Assembly (NCBI GenBank): GCA_001051155.2
Contig: JYIP02000006.1
Span: forward strand, 2,480,001 to 2,544,000
Reading direction: 5' to 3'
Origin: Chrysoporthe austroafricana
Lineage: Eukaryota > Ascomycota > Sordariomycetes > Diaporthales > Cryphonectriaceae
Length of the DNA: 64,000 nucleotides
The notes beneath the pieces are model-generated. The model had not been told where the DNA came from. It saw nothing but the letters and a program-made list of their open reading frames with translations, and ran no database searches. Positions 36,297 through 47,657 of the stretch are shown piece after piece; position 1 is the first letter of the stretch; each line of letters starts with the position of its first letter. Position numbers and translations under genes: made by a program.

Positions 36297-37524
36297 ATGC
36301 CTGCTCCGGGATTTCCAACCATGTCTACTCCATCTATGATCAGACAGTCCTCTTCCGAGATGTCGCCAGATGTTGTAGAACTTGACACAATGGAAAGGGG
36401 CGAGGCTTCCAGAAGCTCCCCAGGTGCTTCTTTCCAAGTCGCTGGTGAACAACTCAGAGGTGCCTCTCAACCAGCAGACTTGCCACCCGAATCAGAGACA
36501 AGAGATATCGACCAAACGGTGGAGGATACTAATTGTAGTAAGTGGACATAATATCAGAAGAACTTACCCAGCAATGGCTCCTCATAGTGTTACAGCACAA
36601 CACTTCGAAGGGATTGGACTGGCCGAGCTCAAGAATTTTGACCTTCGTTACAACATCTATCCCGTCTTTCTCCGAGAAAGAACGCTCATACTTCAGCTTC
36701 AAATGGAGGATATTTTCTTCATTAGTCGCAGCATGAAGAAGCTTGAAAGGGCGGCCGAAGCCAGATTCGATACGAAGCTTCACGATCTGCCACGAAAGAA
36801 CATATGTCGCCGGCGTTGGGTGGTGCTTGCGGGGAAACTCGACAACAAGCTGATTGAGTATGGTAAGAGTTCACCGACCCTCTGAAAGTCCGTGTCCTTT
36901 TATGCTGACTCATGAGCTGGTTCTTATAGATGCAGCATTCACCAGATTCAAAACCATCATAGAAAGCCAATGTCCTCATGAGTCTAATCTCGAAAGCTTA
37001 CGAGAGTTTTTAAAAGCACAGTCCAAAGCCCAGTGTCGTTTCTACGCCGAAGGAGATGCTGACGCGTTTCGTGTCATCGGACCTAGAAGAGGTCCAGTTG
37101 AGCGATTCGCTGTAGAAATTATACCTGAGAAGCTCGCTACGATGGTAGTCAGGATTAAGGTGTGTAACGGGAAATGTTAACTCATGGGCACAACAAGGGT
37201 CGCTGCTTGAATATGATACTGACGAGGAAATAGGAGATGCTTGGCTATAGTCAAATCCAAGACGGATTGATACTCAAACAGTATGGCGAAAAATTGCTGT
37301 CTCGCTTTTTCGGTATCGTGCTCTTCGCAGGGATCTGTATCTTTGTTATCATGCCACTCCCATTGATGTCATATTATGAAGCAGATCGGGAGGTTCGAGC
37401 ATCTTTGGTCTCAGGCATGTGTATCCTTGTCAGTCTTCTGTTCATGGTGGAGGGACGGGACGAAGAACATCAGATTGTGCTTGTATGTGCGTACTGTGCT
37501 ATCATGGGGAATTTCTTGTCTTGA
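36297..37524 (+). CDS. DUF6594-type fungal membrane protein
   Basis: Four exons (36297-36537, 36596-36862, 36930-37159, 37234-37524) add up in frame to 342 residues; introns are 58, 67 and 74 nt, all GT-AG. Residues 1-80 are polar and Ser/Glu-rich. About 85-200 form charged helices (LRERTLILQLQMEDIFFISR) like the DUF6594 leading helix, which usually reads as the distance between an L-x-x-L-Q element and the membrane part. The last exon holds three hydrophobic segments at about 272-293 (FFGIVLFAGICIFVIMPLPL), 300-318 and 326-341, the expected C-terminal membrane block. The function of this family is not established. The neighbourhood is gene-poor and holds decayed genes, in keeping with an accessory locus. 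Confidence 0.8.
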
Positions 37525-40504
37525 GCGCACTGTGATAGAGGACGAATACCAAGGACGAATACCAATCGAGCCAAGTTCGAACTCTTGACCTTGGTTTATT
37601 GGATGGGCCGCGTCAAGCGAAGTGATTACTGGCGCTTGCCTGGTCTGATGACGAGCTCTAAGCCCACCTTTGCAGCAATAGCTCCTTGGATTCCTCAACC
37701 AGCGGCGTGCATACCAGGGTGGTATTGCATGTGGCGAAGACCCTTTGTGCCCCCCTCCCTATGTGCCAACTGCACATGAGCTTGGACGAGGAGTCTGCAT
37801 ACGGCCTTGGCTGTGAGAGTGGGGTGAGGAAACAGAGCTGCAAGTCCGTACATCGTCATAGCATGCCAGCATGGGGTGTTCCCAGCTTACACCCGCTTCT
37901 TCAGTACGATTCAGTCTTCCTCCTGAGGATAGTCGCTTGAGGGTCGCGGTGCTAGACTCTTTATTACCTTATGTCGGAAGATATAAACACGTGCACTGGG
38001 TCTACAGTGTGCTGCGCCCCCGATTTGTCACACCCGACACCTCATCAGGTTTTTGCCTAAATCCTTTCTGCTCCTCTACAGTCGTGGAGTCCGAGAAGCT
38101 CGGCCGAGTTCTCCGGGACACAAAGGCTTCTCACGCCCTCTTGATTGTTGTCTATGTCTGTCTCGAACAAGCCAGTCTGCAGACTGGGGACGAATTCTCG
38201 ACCTATTTATTATTTAGATCGTACTAGACCTTTGAGTACTCGCTCTGCTAACGTCACAAATGTCCAATCTAACCGTTCACATAGACAAGTTGTGTCACCA
38301 TCTTCAAACTAGATTCCATGTGTTCTATCTAGTTTCCGTTCCAGCATAGCCCCGACTCTCAGACCCCAGCCCATAGGTCACTTCCCCTCCAAGTCCACCC
38401 TCCCTGCCGGTGTATGCAAGCACAGCCCCGCTTCTCAAACTCGCGTCATGATTTTCTGTGGCATTGAAATTACTAATGGTCTTTTATAGAGCTCATTGCG
38501 GGCGTGGGTTGTCGCCTGCCTTCCGGCCATGCGCTGACCGGTAAGACCTGTGTTAATGGCATGTGAAAGCCGCCGCAGACTCAAATTAAGGTCTCACGAT
38601 GAACTATTGGAAGTCTCCCGACAAGCCGACACCCCCGTCGAGCCTGGCTACTGCTCCAAATATCCCCTCTATTCGATTCGATCGCCTCGGTTGCCGCTGG
38701 TGTGTCCTCTGCCGGGGTCCCGAGGATCCCCGCGCCCAGAATCCGGTAGAGGGTTGTCAAAAGTTCATTGGCGCGGCCTCCGGGTCCGAAGTCTATTCTT
38801 ATATCCCCGGGCGAATCTTGCGTGAGAGTCCTGAGACGTCGGGGATTGTTCAAGGGTGAGGGTGTATTAGTAGATGATGCCATTGACGTCGAGCAAGAAC
38901 GTTTCGTAGAATGAGACCCGATGCACCCGTCAAATAGAACCCCATGGGTTTCAGTCTAGAATGTGATGAGATGTAGGGACAGATCCTGGTTAGGATTGTA
39001 TACTTCAAGGACGTGTTACTCATTCATGGCTGCTATAGCTGAGCCTATGTCATTGACTTGTGTAACCTTCTTATAATAGTCAGATAGTTTTGGTAGGTGT
39101 CGTAATCTGACCTCAAGTTAACAACTAAATTAGTACTTTTATAGGCAATATTGTACGAGCCCTTTTGGCATTCCCTTAATGCTAACTAATGCTACAAAAT
39201 AATGTGCTGAGGGCTCGACATTGAATCTGTTTCCTCCTGTACGCATGTGCCCGGACCTACCAGGTAATGCTAGTGAGGAATTATAGGCTCAAGGTTCCAG
39301 TGCAATTATCCACTACATCCATGTTTATCCTGGCCGGGACGTTGGCCATGGTGACGATGAGTAACATAACTTGCATCCCTGGGAGCACCCAACATTTTGA
39401 CCCGGGTTCAGAAGAAGTAAATACTGAGTACATGTTGTGCAGTAGGGATGTTCCGGAAACGTAGGTCTAGATCTGCGAGTAGTCTTTGTGCTCGGTCCTG
39501 TATCGGATCATGCCCCCCCCCCCCCGAAAAAGGAGAAGACAGTCCGGTTCTTCTCATCAATAACAGCCGAGCTGCTCGTTTTGGTCCGTACGGATGGCAT
39601 CAGCACTGGTCAGTGATGAGGACGGAGGGGGCAGGGCGTTGGAGACCTAGCTACGTGATTCCCTTGTCTTTCCGTTTTGGCCGGATACTGATACTCGAAT
39701 GATGCGCTGAATCTCGTCGACATCCTCGAAGGCGGATCGCAGTGTCCTGAGCGATAGCCGCAACACCCTCCCCACGATTCACTGGCTATACATAATAATG
39801 AACAATATGGGATCATGTAGTCCAGCACGCCCGCCTTTGGCCCCTGGAACCTGGGGTGGGTCTTCGAAGGAGTCCACTGGGATGCTCGGCGGTTCCTACG
39901 TACACCCCTACATACATACTCATTATTTCAAACAATCTTTCAGGATTTGATAGGTCTCACACACAAGTCGCCCAACTTGATGTTTCTCACTCGACAGGTC
40001 ATGAGCCATTCACTTTCTTATCCCTTGTTGGTTCCGCTCACCCGATACTAAGGTAGGTACTTAGCCTTGGTGCATCTGAGCCCCCATCTGAATGCCAGGT
40101 GGGCAGATCTAAAGGATCGCGGATCCACAGCGAGTGCTTCATCCGGCAAGTATGCGGCGAAGCAGCCACTCTTGATATGCTGCATGGTGTCGTCTGCCTC
40201 GGAAACCACAGTGGCATCACCACAGCTAAAGGTACTACCATATCTCGACGAACCCTTCTTTACATCGCTGACCAACCGTATCAGAGATGATTGATGCTTC
40301 CTAGTCTCTGCCTACTTTCTCTGACGACACCAGTCGCGGATGTTCAACGTGGCCATTCCAGCCCCTTTCATTAGCAGTAATGCCTCAGATTTTGACCACC
40401 ATCGTCCTCGCCATCCGTGTTCCCGTCTCGAGACATAGGAGACGGACCTAGTCTGGCCTGTGGCAGGAGATGCTAACCAGATTCACAGTTCGTGATCTCT
40501 GCTA
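37525..40504. other. Gene-poor accessory stretch
   Basis: About 3 kb. A 100-codon minus-strand frame (38883-38581) begins MASSTNTPSPLNNPRRLR but has no recognisable domain. A run of C lies at about 39511-39524. No complete gene, tRNA or terminal repeat was found. Confidence 0.4.
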
Positions 40505-41867
40505 CTGCTCGGAGTGCCTACCTGGCCTATCTGCATCCGCTCTCCAAGTTTACCGGGCCCCGGATAGCAGCGGTATCCAACCTTCAGTACTCTTATCACT
40601 GGTGAGTCTCATCCTGCATATAGCCTTGTCCAGATCCCACCGCCTCGATGTGGATCACGGATGTCGCTTACACAGACGGCTTCGTGCCTCCGCCTGCCTT
40701 CAAGACATATACACACCTCAGGCGAAGGGCCTAGAGGCATTCGTGAAAACAGACTTCCAGAACCGCGGGAAGGATCTCGGGGGCACTATCTGGGAGGAAG
40801 ATCCCGTTCGACGCCGCGAGATTGCGAAAAAGATCTCCCCGGCCTTCAGCTCCCAATACCTCGAAGTGATGCTGACTTGCGACTCGTTCGCGACCGTGAT
40901 GCAGGTTTTCAAACGGTTCCCCCTGCTGCACCATCTCTAGCACCTGTTCGCCCCCCTCTCCAAGCCGCTTGCCTTCGCCTCTATAGAGGAGGGCACCCGA
41001 CAGGCCGTGCGCTAGCGCATCGAGCGGAGGGGCGCGGCGGAGCATATCGACTTTTTCGACTACGTGCTTCCTCCTCTAGGCGGCGAGGGCATGCCGACCG
41101 CGCCATCGCGCCGCGGTATCGCCATCATGGGCTCGCTAGGGCTCCAGCTCTCCTTCGCCGCGTTCAGCCTCATAAGCGACTGGTTCTACGGGACCGCCTG
41201 GTTCTTGCTGCAGGAGGCAGGCTGCTGCGAGCTCCTGGCAGACGAGATCCGCAGCAGGTTTCATAGCTACGCGGATATTACGCCCGAGGCCCTGGCGGAT
41301 CGCAGCCTCCCTTACTTGCGAGCATATCTCGAAGAATCGCTGCGCATGCTTCCAAATAATAATACGGGCTTGCTCCGGCTGAGGTTACGGGGCTACAATA
41401 GACGGCCATTACATTCCCAAAGGTCAACCAGTAATACTTAGAAATTAATATTCAAAGCGACAAGGACATAAAGAGACTGAAATCGTCACTGGCGTTCTCG
41501 TGCCAGACCTAGTGCCAAAGCAGTCTCTTTGCGCTCACACGCAGCCTGCGGTATTTCCACGACCCGATGCGGTTTGTTTCGACTACAGAGCTGGCTGCCG
41601 TCTGACCATGCCTTGTACGACGCATCATTCAGCGACGATCACGTCAAAGGCCTCCCCGTCTTCAGTCTCGGGATTCGGGTCGGCCTGGAGCGGGAGATGG
41701 CATGGATGCAGGGCAAGCTGTCCATAGACAAGTTCCTGTGGACATTCGACGTAGTCAAGGTGCCCGGATAGGAGCAGGACCTAGAACGGGACTTGCTCCA
41801 CTACGGTTTTTTGGCCAAGCTGGAGCTGAGAGTGAGATTCGTGACAGCACGCAAGCAGGCAGAGTAG
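40505..41867 (+). pseudogene. Cytochrome P450 pseudogene (heme cysteine lost)
   Basis: Fragments of one fungal microsomal P450 appear in order but in shifting frames. AYLHPLSKFTGPRIAAVSNL lies near 40.52-40.59 kb and is followed by a retained GTGAGT intron start. YTDGFVPPPAF then shifts frame into IYTPQAKGLEAFVKTDFQNR and DPVRRREIAKKISPAFSS (to 40.86 kb). FKRFPLLHHL ends at a stop, and FDYVLPPLGG and SLPYLRAYLEESLRMLPNNN (I/K-helix region) follow. The expected heme loop reads FSLGIRVGLERE, with Gly in place of the axial Cys. At least two in-frame stops (40938-40940, 41014-41016), frame changes and internal deletions are present. The type looks like the isotrichodermin-hydroxylase-like fungal P450s (tentative). 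It cannot make an active enzyme. Confidence 0.88.
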
Positions 41868-42680
41868 TGTGTGACACGGGTGTAGTGTCGCACAAGAGAA
41901 TGAGCGCCGGTACATATGTACGTTTGTTACATTATCGAGATGCATGCAGTAATTACATAGCAATATGGTAGCTGTGCTGGGGGGAGGCAATGCTACCACG
42001 AAGGAGAGGGGTCCTTGGGCATACATCTCGCCGCCGGTATCACGAACGACCAGCCACTCGGTGATGTCGAGCCCCGTGATGATGTCTAGGAGGTAGAGCT
42101 GTGCTGGACGGCCTGGACGTCCTCCGACTTCAGCCGCTGGTAGCCGGCTTGCACCGATTCAAACTTGTTTTTGATGCATGCTAGCTTCATGCTGTGTCTC
42201 AGATCAGGCGGTGAAGGCCAGCGTTTGTCTAGGAGTCAAGCCCCCCCCGCAGGCGCTCGGTTGAGAAAAGCCCGTGTGATCGTTGTTGATCATCTCTGTG
42301 CGGACATGACATGTTTACTGCACATAATACACAGTACAGTAGCTATTCCGACCCGCTGCTACCACTTCACACGGTTGCAGAGAGAAGTTCAGCTTTCCCA
42401 TTAAGGTGAAATCGGTATGCAGCGGTATGTTCTGACTGTGATACTGGGTATTTATGAAGCCAACCTACCACTACGTATGTAGTTTTGTGCTACTTGGAGG
42501 ATCGAGAGGCTCTATTACTATGTAGTACCTAGGCTCTCGTCAAAACACGCAGCATCGGGTTGAACACCCCGGCGACTACCAAATGAAATGGATGAAGCCT
42601 TCCCCCCTCCCGGGTGCGGTGGTCGGCGTCCTTGACCAGTATGGCGAGACGTATTCTTGGGGGCGATAGTCGCTCACAGC
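41868..42680. other. Intergenic with a minus-strand coding-like fragment
   Basis: About 800 bases. On the minus strand near 42120-41975, LYLLDIITGLDITEWLVVRD continues TGGEMYAQGPLSFVVALPP, which looks like a fragment of a lost protein; the family was not recognised. Nothing else is supported. Confidence 0.35.
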
Positions 42681-43999
42681 TCATACGACCCGATTCTTCT
42701 TGTGTACCGGTTCCGACGTAGTCGTCGCGGTGGAAGTCTGTTCGGAAGCGGGCCTCTTCTGTCCGCCCGCAGCGGTTGACTCTGTCACCACTTCAGGCAG
42801 CTGCTGCACAATCCAAGGAAACTCCATCATGTTTCTGACAGCAAGCATTCTCCAGAGCACGCCGTGGCGGCGCCAGACGATTGTCTGCTTGTGAAACTCG
42901 CCAACCTTTGCGATGCGTCCCCGGATCCGCAGCAGAGAAATCTCCGCGGCGTCAAGGCGCGATCTGGCCTCACGCAGCTGGGGCTCCGCTTCGCGACGTT
43001 CTTCGAGGGTCTGCAAGGCCGCTTCAGCACTGGCGATTTCGCTCTCTGCTTGAGCCTTCTTGTACATCCATCTGGACTGTGTGCTGTCATCGTCGAGCCT
43101 TCCAAGCTGGGTCTCCGACAGCGACACGACGCCAGTGGTAACCAGCTTCTCCCATGCTTCGTCGTGCAGAGTCTCATGGTGAGAGATTCTGTCTACCAAC
43201 GTCTTGCATAGCCAGTACTTGCAGACGATATATTCGAGCCACGTTGTGAGTGGGTCTTGTAGAGTGGGGTCGGCGGCAGGCTCGAACGGGATCTCTATCT
43301 TGTACAGCCTCAGAACACGTCCTGCGGCTTCGGCATAGCTGGCGAAGCTCTTGTCCGCACGGGTCCGGTTGAAGCGCCTGATCGCCTCCGCGCATGCCCC
43401 CGTCAGGGATGGAAAGTCGTAGCCGGTGCGCCGTTTTCTTATGCGATACTGCCAAGCCCGGAACTCGCTCCAGCTGGCCACTTGCCTCATGAAGACGAGG
43501 GGAGGTTCCAAGAGCCTTTGGGAAATCAGCCACGGGGATACCAAATGGTCATACTCGTGTGCGTTTCTGCAAACACGCTCGACGAGATCGATGTGGTAGG
43601 CCGGCCGCCCGCCGTGACGAAGAAGCTTCTCGTACTGGCTTCGTTCTGATTCCACAATCGGCATCAAGGCGGCGGTCGAGACTGGCTCTTGCAACGATTC
43701 CACCAGCCGTGCATAGAGTTGGTCAAAGTCGGCGAGCTGGTTTGGCGTCAGTCGCTGTACTCGGTCCCTGTGGAGACATCAGCTTCGGCCCAAGTAGGAA
43801 GGAACATCGATGATGGAGGAGCATACCGAAGCCTCAGAATAAAGCCGTCCAGAAAGTTGGATGGGTCCTCAGCCAGCACAATACGCCGGAGCTCCTCGAG
43901 GGCCTGCTCAAGCGGCAAGTCGTCGAGATCGACGTCTTGCTGGGCCATGAGCGCCCCAGCAGGGGTGGGAAGTGCTGGCACTCCGGAGGGTGACGACAT
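42681..43999 (-). CDS. Conserved fungal protein of unknown function with coiled coil
   Basis: Exons 43999-43827 and 43767-42681 join in frame to 419 residues; the 59-nt intron is GTATGC...ACAG. The splice joins FILRLR to DRVQRLTPNQLADFDQLY. It is mainly helical. A charged coiled coil runs at about 293-345 (EIASAEAALQTLEERREAEP), followed by WRRHGVLWRMLAVRNMMEFP. The tail is Ser/Thr-rich and ends KKNRVV, a possible nuclear signal. No catalytic motif or membrane segment was seen. It lies just downstream of ORC2 on the same strand, about 680 bases away, but nothing shows joint regulation. Similar proteins probably exist in other Sordariomycetes; this is inferred from its gene-like conservation pattern, not from a search. 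Confidence 0.85.
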
Positions 44000-44679
44000 C
44001 TTATGCTGTTGAATAGAAGCTCAGTCGATGTCGGGGATGGTGGGTGGGCCGGTGATGTGTGGTTGCAGGAGGAAAGTCGTTGTCTTGCTGACCACGCTTG
44101 CCGCTGTTACAATAAGCAGGCAGTGGCAGGTTGGTGCCGCGCGCCTGCCGTCGGGGTAAAGTAGCGAGCCCTAAGGGCCGATGGGCCGACCTGCACGCAC
44201 CTTTCAGCCTCAGAACCCGTCAAAGAGAAGCGTAAGAGAACGGCGAGAGGCATAGTTACAAGCACCCGGGTGTGTTTATGAGCAGTCCTCTTCTAATACC
44301 CAGCTCTAGTCAAGACAAAGTCACTCTGCAGCCGTACGTGCGACTTCCTGCCATCGCGGCCGGCGTGGTGACTGGGCTCTCCAGCGCGTCGACATGGCAT
44401 TCTTCGGCAACCTGACGAGAGGGATGCCCTGCGTGGAGGCTTCCGGTTTACAGCAGCAGATGGGTCGATCGGGGATTTTCTGGGGGTGGCTAGTGATCAT
44501 ATGTGATGAGCATCTCCTGAGCTGAACAGTCACGCCCTTACCAGGATGCACGGGAGGTGTGCTGCTAACTTTTATTCTCACCGTCCTCTCTGGACCTCTA
44601 ATAGATGTGGCTGCACCCAATGCCGAATATGCATGCTATAAGACGGGTAATCTGTAACAAACGCTTTTTACTGTGGACA
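44000..44679. other. Intergenic between the coiled-coil gene and ORC2
   Basis: About 680 bases, holding the promoter of the coiled-coil gene and the ORC2 3' end. No other feature recognised. Confidence 0.5.
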
Positions 44680-46533
44680 TCAAGACACCAGATCCTCCAA
44701 AATGGCCTCTAATTCTTCCTTGCGGAAGGGTAGACTCAACAGCTCCGTGCCCAATATGTCTTTTCGGCTGGTGATCATCTGGTGGTCGTGGAATCTGCAG
44801 AGCTTGTCAGCAAGCCATACTGTGATAGATCGGCCTCGTTGCACTACTTACTCCTTGAGCAGCGTCCGGAAGGCCATCTCCGAACTGCATATGAACTCCT
44901 CCACCGCCTTGTTGTACAGCATCCGGTACTCCACGCCGGGAGCTTCTCCGCCGGTCGCAGCCCCGCTCTCTTCTTCCATACCCACCAATACCTCGCCTAC
45001 AAGTAACCGGAAGAGATTCTTCGCATTCTCAGGCAGGGACTTCAACACGAAAGCCACGCCGTCCTTCCCGCCGATTCGCCTGGCCTTGCGGCCCAGCAGC
45101 TCGTGCACCTCGTCCACGACCTCGAGCTCCGCGGCGGACCGGGGAGCGAAGGTCGTCGCGTCATGAAAGGCAAAGTTGAAGTTGGACCGCTGTCCGCTGT
45201 CCCAGAGCGCGGAGGCATCGGGGGTATCGACGCCGCACGCCAGATGTACCCGGGGATGTGCTGCGAGCTGGGAGAAGACGGTCTGGAATTGCGACCTGCG
45301 TAGGGCTGGTGCATCCGCGGAGTTGAGGATGAGGGTCAGGGTCATGTCCGACGAAGAGACCAGGGAGAGCACGTCTTGGAGCAGCGCGACGGGCTGCCCT
45401 GCCGTGAGCTTGGCGGACGGGTCGATGGCGGCGCTGATGGTAGTCAGGACCTCGCGGATGGTGATGGTGCGGACGTAGCCGTTGATGACCACGATCTTGT
45501 GAGACTGGTGATCCGGTATCTTGCCGTGCAGGTGCTTCGCGAAGCGGTGGAGCAGCGCACGCTTCGAGCCGTACCCGTAGAGGCAGAGGCTGAAGCCCTC
45601 GGCAAGCTCAAAGGCCCACTGGTTGAAGGACTTCGCATGCAGGTCTTCCAGGTATCTGATGTCTGCCTCGTGCGGGTCCTTCAGGTCTCGGAGGATGGTG
45701 AAGTATTCGTCATGCGTGAGCAGGTCCAGGGACGCGAGCGTGTTGGTGGACGTCTTGGGCAGGCCGGGCTTGTTCTGGAAGAAGTACATCTCATGCGGGG
45801 GCAGGTCTCGCGGTGGACTCGGGGATTTCCTCCTTGTCGTGGTCTTCCTCTTCCTGCCGCGTGGGGTCTTGGACGGGGTGGCTGCTGCGCTCGTGGCTCC
45901 CTCCTCGTCCTCCTCGTCTTCCTCATCTCCTTCCTCCTCGGCCTCCTCAACCCCCTCCTCAGCCTCGTCCGCGCTTGACTCATAGATCTCGCGCACAAGA
46001 CTCTCGTCGCCTGCCTCGTCGTCGCTCGTGGCGCCGCCAACCACACGGTCGATCAAAGCCCTTGCACTCTTCCGCCGGGCGGACCTGTCTGCTATCGTGC
46101 GACGCCCGGGTGTCCCGGTGCCATTGGCGCCGTCCCTCCTGGATGGCGTCTCCGGCTTCGCCTTGGTAGCTGAGCGTGCACCTCTCGGCGTTGACAAGGC
46201 TCCGTTGGCCCGGTTCGAGCTCGCAGGAGTGGCTGAGCCTCGAGGCGCACGCCCACGCCTGCTTGGGGTAGCTGTCGACGCCGTCTCTGCACCCGCTAGC
46301 TCGTCCTCTTCTCCTGCGCCGTCACCCTTGCTCAAAGCCTCATCTCCAGCCTCGCCGGTCGTATCTCCTTCGTCGCCGGAGCTGAGCACGCCCCGTAGTG
46401 TTCGGCGCCTCTTGGAGGGAGTGGACTGTACCTCGAAGCCGTCTGCACGGTCGGCGACGTCTCGCCTGCGCTGCGACCGCGTGCTGCGGCTCTCCTGAGC
46501 ACCACGCTGCCCTGCTGCTGGCTTCCGTGGCAT
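44680..46533 (-). CDS. ORC2: Origin recognition complex subunit 2
   Basis: Subunit of the nuclear complex that marks replication origins and loads MCM helicase. Exons 46533-44852 and 44794-44680 join in frame to 598 residues; the 57-nt intron is GTAAGT...GCAG and splits the Glu codon of LLKEFHDHQM. The first 240 residues are basic then acidic and disordered (RKRKTTTRRKSPSPPRD at the end), with many SP/TP sites fitting CDK control. The Orc2 AAA+-like domain follows: DLLTHDEYFTILRDL, FNQWAFELAEGFSLCLYGYG with the degenerate P-loop GYGSKRALL, ILNSADAPALRRSQFQ, and a C-terminal winged-helix part with EFICSSEMAFRTLLKE. Length fits the family. GEP4 is divergent, its start only 473 bases away, so the two share one intergenic region. 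Confidence 0.95.
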
Positions 46534-46679
46534 CCTGGGCTATACTTTCCCTCACGATATCAGACCCATCATCGTCTGTGTCCCTCTCCTCGCTCGTTTT
46601 TACCTGTCGACGCCTCCGGCTTGGGCCCTGGCAACGGTCGTTGTCAGATCAAAGTCGTGTCAGAGCTGGCGCGTCTTCG

Positions 46680-46800
46680 GCCGAGGTTGAACCCTGTACG
46701 GATACGTCCAGGCGTGGTCCAGCGCAGTCCAGGTGCCAGGCTGCCTGGCTGCCAGGCACTGCCAGGCACTGCCCAGGCGTGCCCTCGGCTGCAGCCGCCG
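46680..46800. repeat. CCAGG-rich short repeat cluster in the ORC2-GEP4 intergenic region
   Basis: Overlapping direct and inverted copies of GTCCAGG, TGCCAGGC and CTGCCTGGC crowd this stretch, e.g. CTGCCAGGCA repeated at about 46749-46775. It lies just left of the 17-bp hairpin. Similar CCTGGCA words occur at 23.33 kb and 18.75 kb. Confidence 0.55.
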
Positions 46801-46816
46801 CTAGCTAGCGCGTTTG

Positions 46817-46859
46817 GTGCACGGGCCACTAACGGAACTTCAGTTAGTGGCCCGTGCAC
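46817..46859. repeat. Perfect 17-bp inverted repeat (hairpin)
   Basis: Arms GTGCACGGGCCACTAAC (46817-46833) and its exact reverse complement (46843-46859), loop of 9 bases. It sits between divergent ORC2 and GEP4, 147 bases before the GEP4 start codon, so it may lie in the GEP4 leader or promoter. Confidence 0.9.
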
Positions 46860-47005
46860 ACGGCTACGGTAGTTTTAACGTCACTTGTACTTCTTTTCAG
46901 CGCCTTGTCACCAGTCTCACTCAACCCAATTCAGCCGCTTCATCTCTGTCATCGCTGGCCGACAATCGCCCTGTTTGGATTCTCTCCCTGGGCAGATCTG
47001 CGGAG

Positions 47006-47657
47006 ATGAACCTCAATCTTTCGGCTTCCTTGAACATCTTCAAGCTTATCTCAAACCCTGCTTTGTGCCTCCCACACGCCACCATCTCCACGTTCAAGGA
47101 CCTGCCTATCCCACTAGACTCGGCCTTCCAGGACAAAGGCGAAAAAGTAAGCATCATTGCTGTCGTCCTGGACAAAGATGACTGCTTTGCCGTTCCGGAG
47201 ACAAACGAGGTCCATGGCCCGTACCAGGTACGTCGTGATCCCAACCCCGGCCTCGTCGAGAACCACAGAGGCTGATCGGCTCAAGGAACGATTCGATGCC
47301 CTGAGAGCGGCATACCCGGGACGGCGCCTGCTCATCGTCTCAAACACGGCCGGAGCTCTGAGCTACGACTCGAGGAGGGAGCTGGCCTCGGAGCTTGAGA
47401 GGGCCACCGGCGTGGCCGTGCTCTCTCATCAGACCAAGAAGCCCGGCTGCGGTCCCGAGATCATGGAGTACTTCCGGAAGCACCCTGAGACTGGCGTCAC
47501 CAGTCCTGGTCAGATCGCTATCGTCGGGGACAGGTTGTCTACTGACATGATGCTCGCCAACATGATGGGCAGCTACGGCGTCTGGGTCAAGGACGGGGTT
47601 GTGCCGCTCCGGCAAAAGAGCATCGTGAGAATTGCCATCCGTCTCGCTTTCGGATGA
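47006..47657 (+). CDS. GEP4: Mitochondrial phosphatidylglycerophosphatase Gep4 (HAD family)
   Basis: Removes phosphate from phosphatidylglycerol phosphate on the matrix side of the inner membrane, a step toward cardiolipin. Exons 47006-47227 and 47286-47657 join to 197 residues (yeast Gep4 is about 185). The N-terminus MNLNLSASLNIFKLISNPAL matches the family start. The HAD motifs are intact: I VVLDKDDC (Asp56, Asp58), II SNTAG (93-97), III TKKPG (Lys at 125-126), IV VGDRLSTD (Asp156, Asp161). The 58-nt intron ends at CTCAAG, giving PYQ/ERFDALRAAYPG; an alternative acceptor 15 bases earlier also keeps frame but adds five residues and leaves a 43-nt intron. Divergent from ORC2. Confidence 0.93.

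Noticed and set aside
38581..38883. 100-codon minus-strand frame
   Set aside because: ATG start and plausible codons, but no motif, promoter or neighbour support; left as a possibility only.
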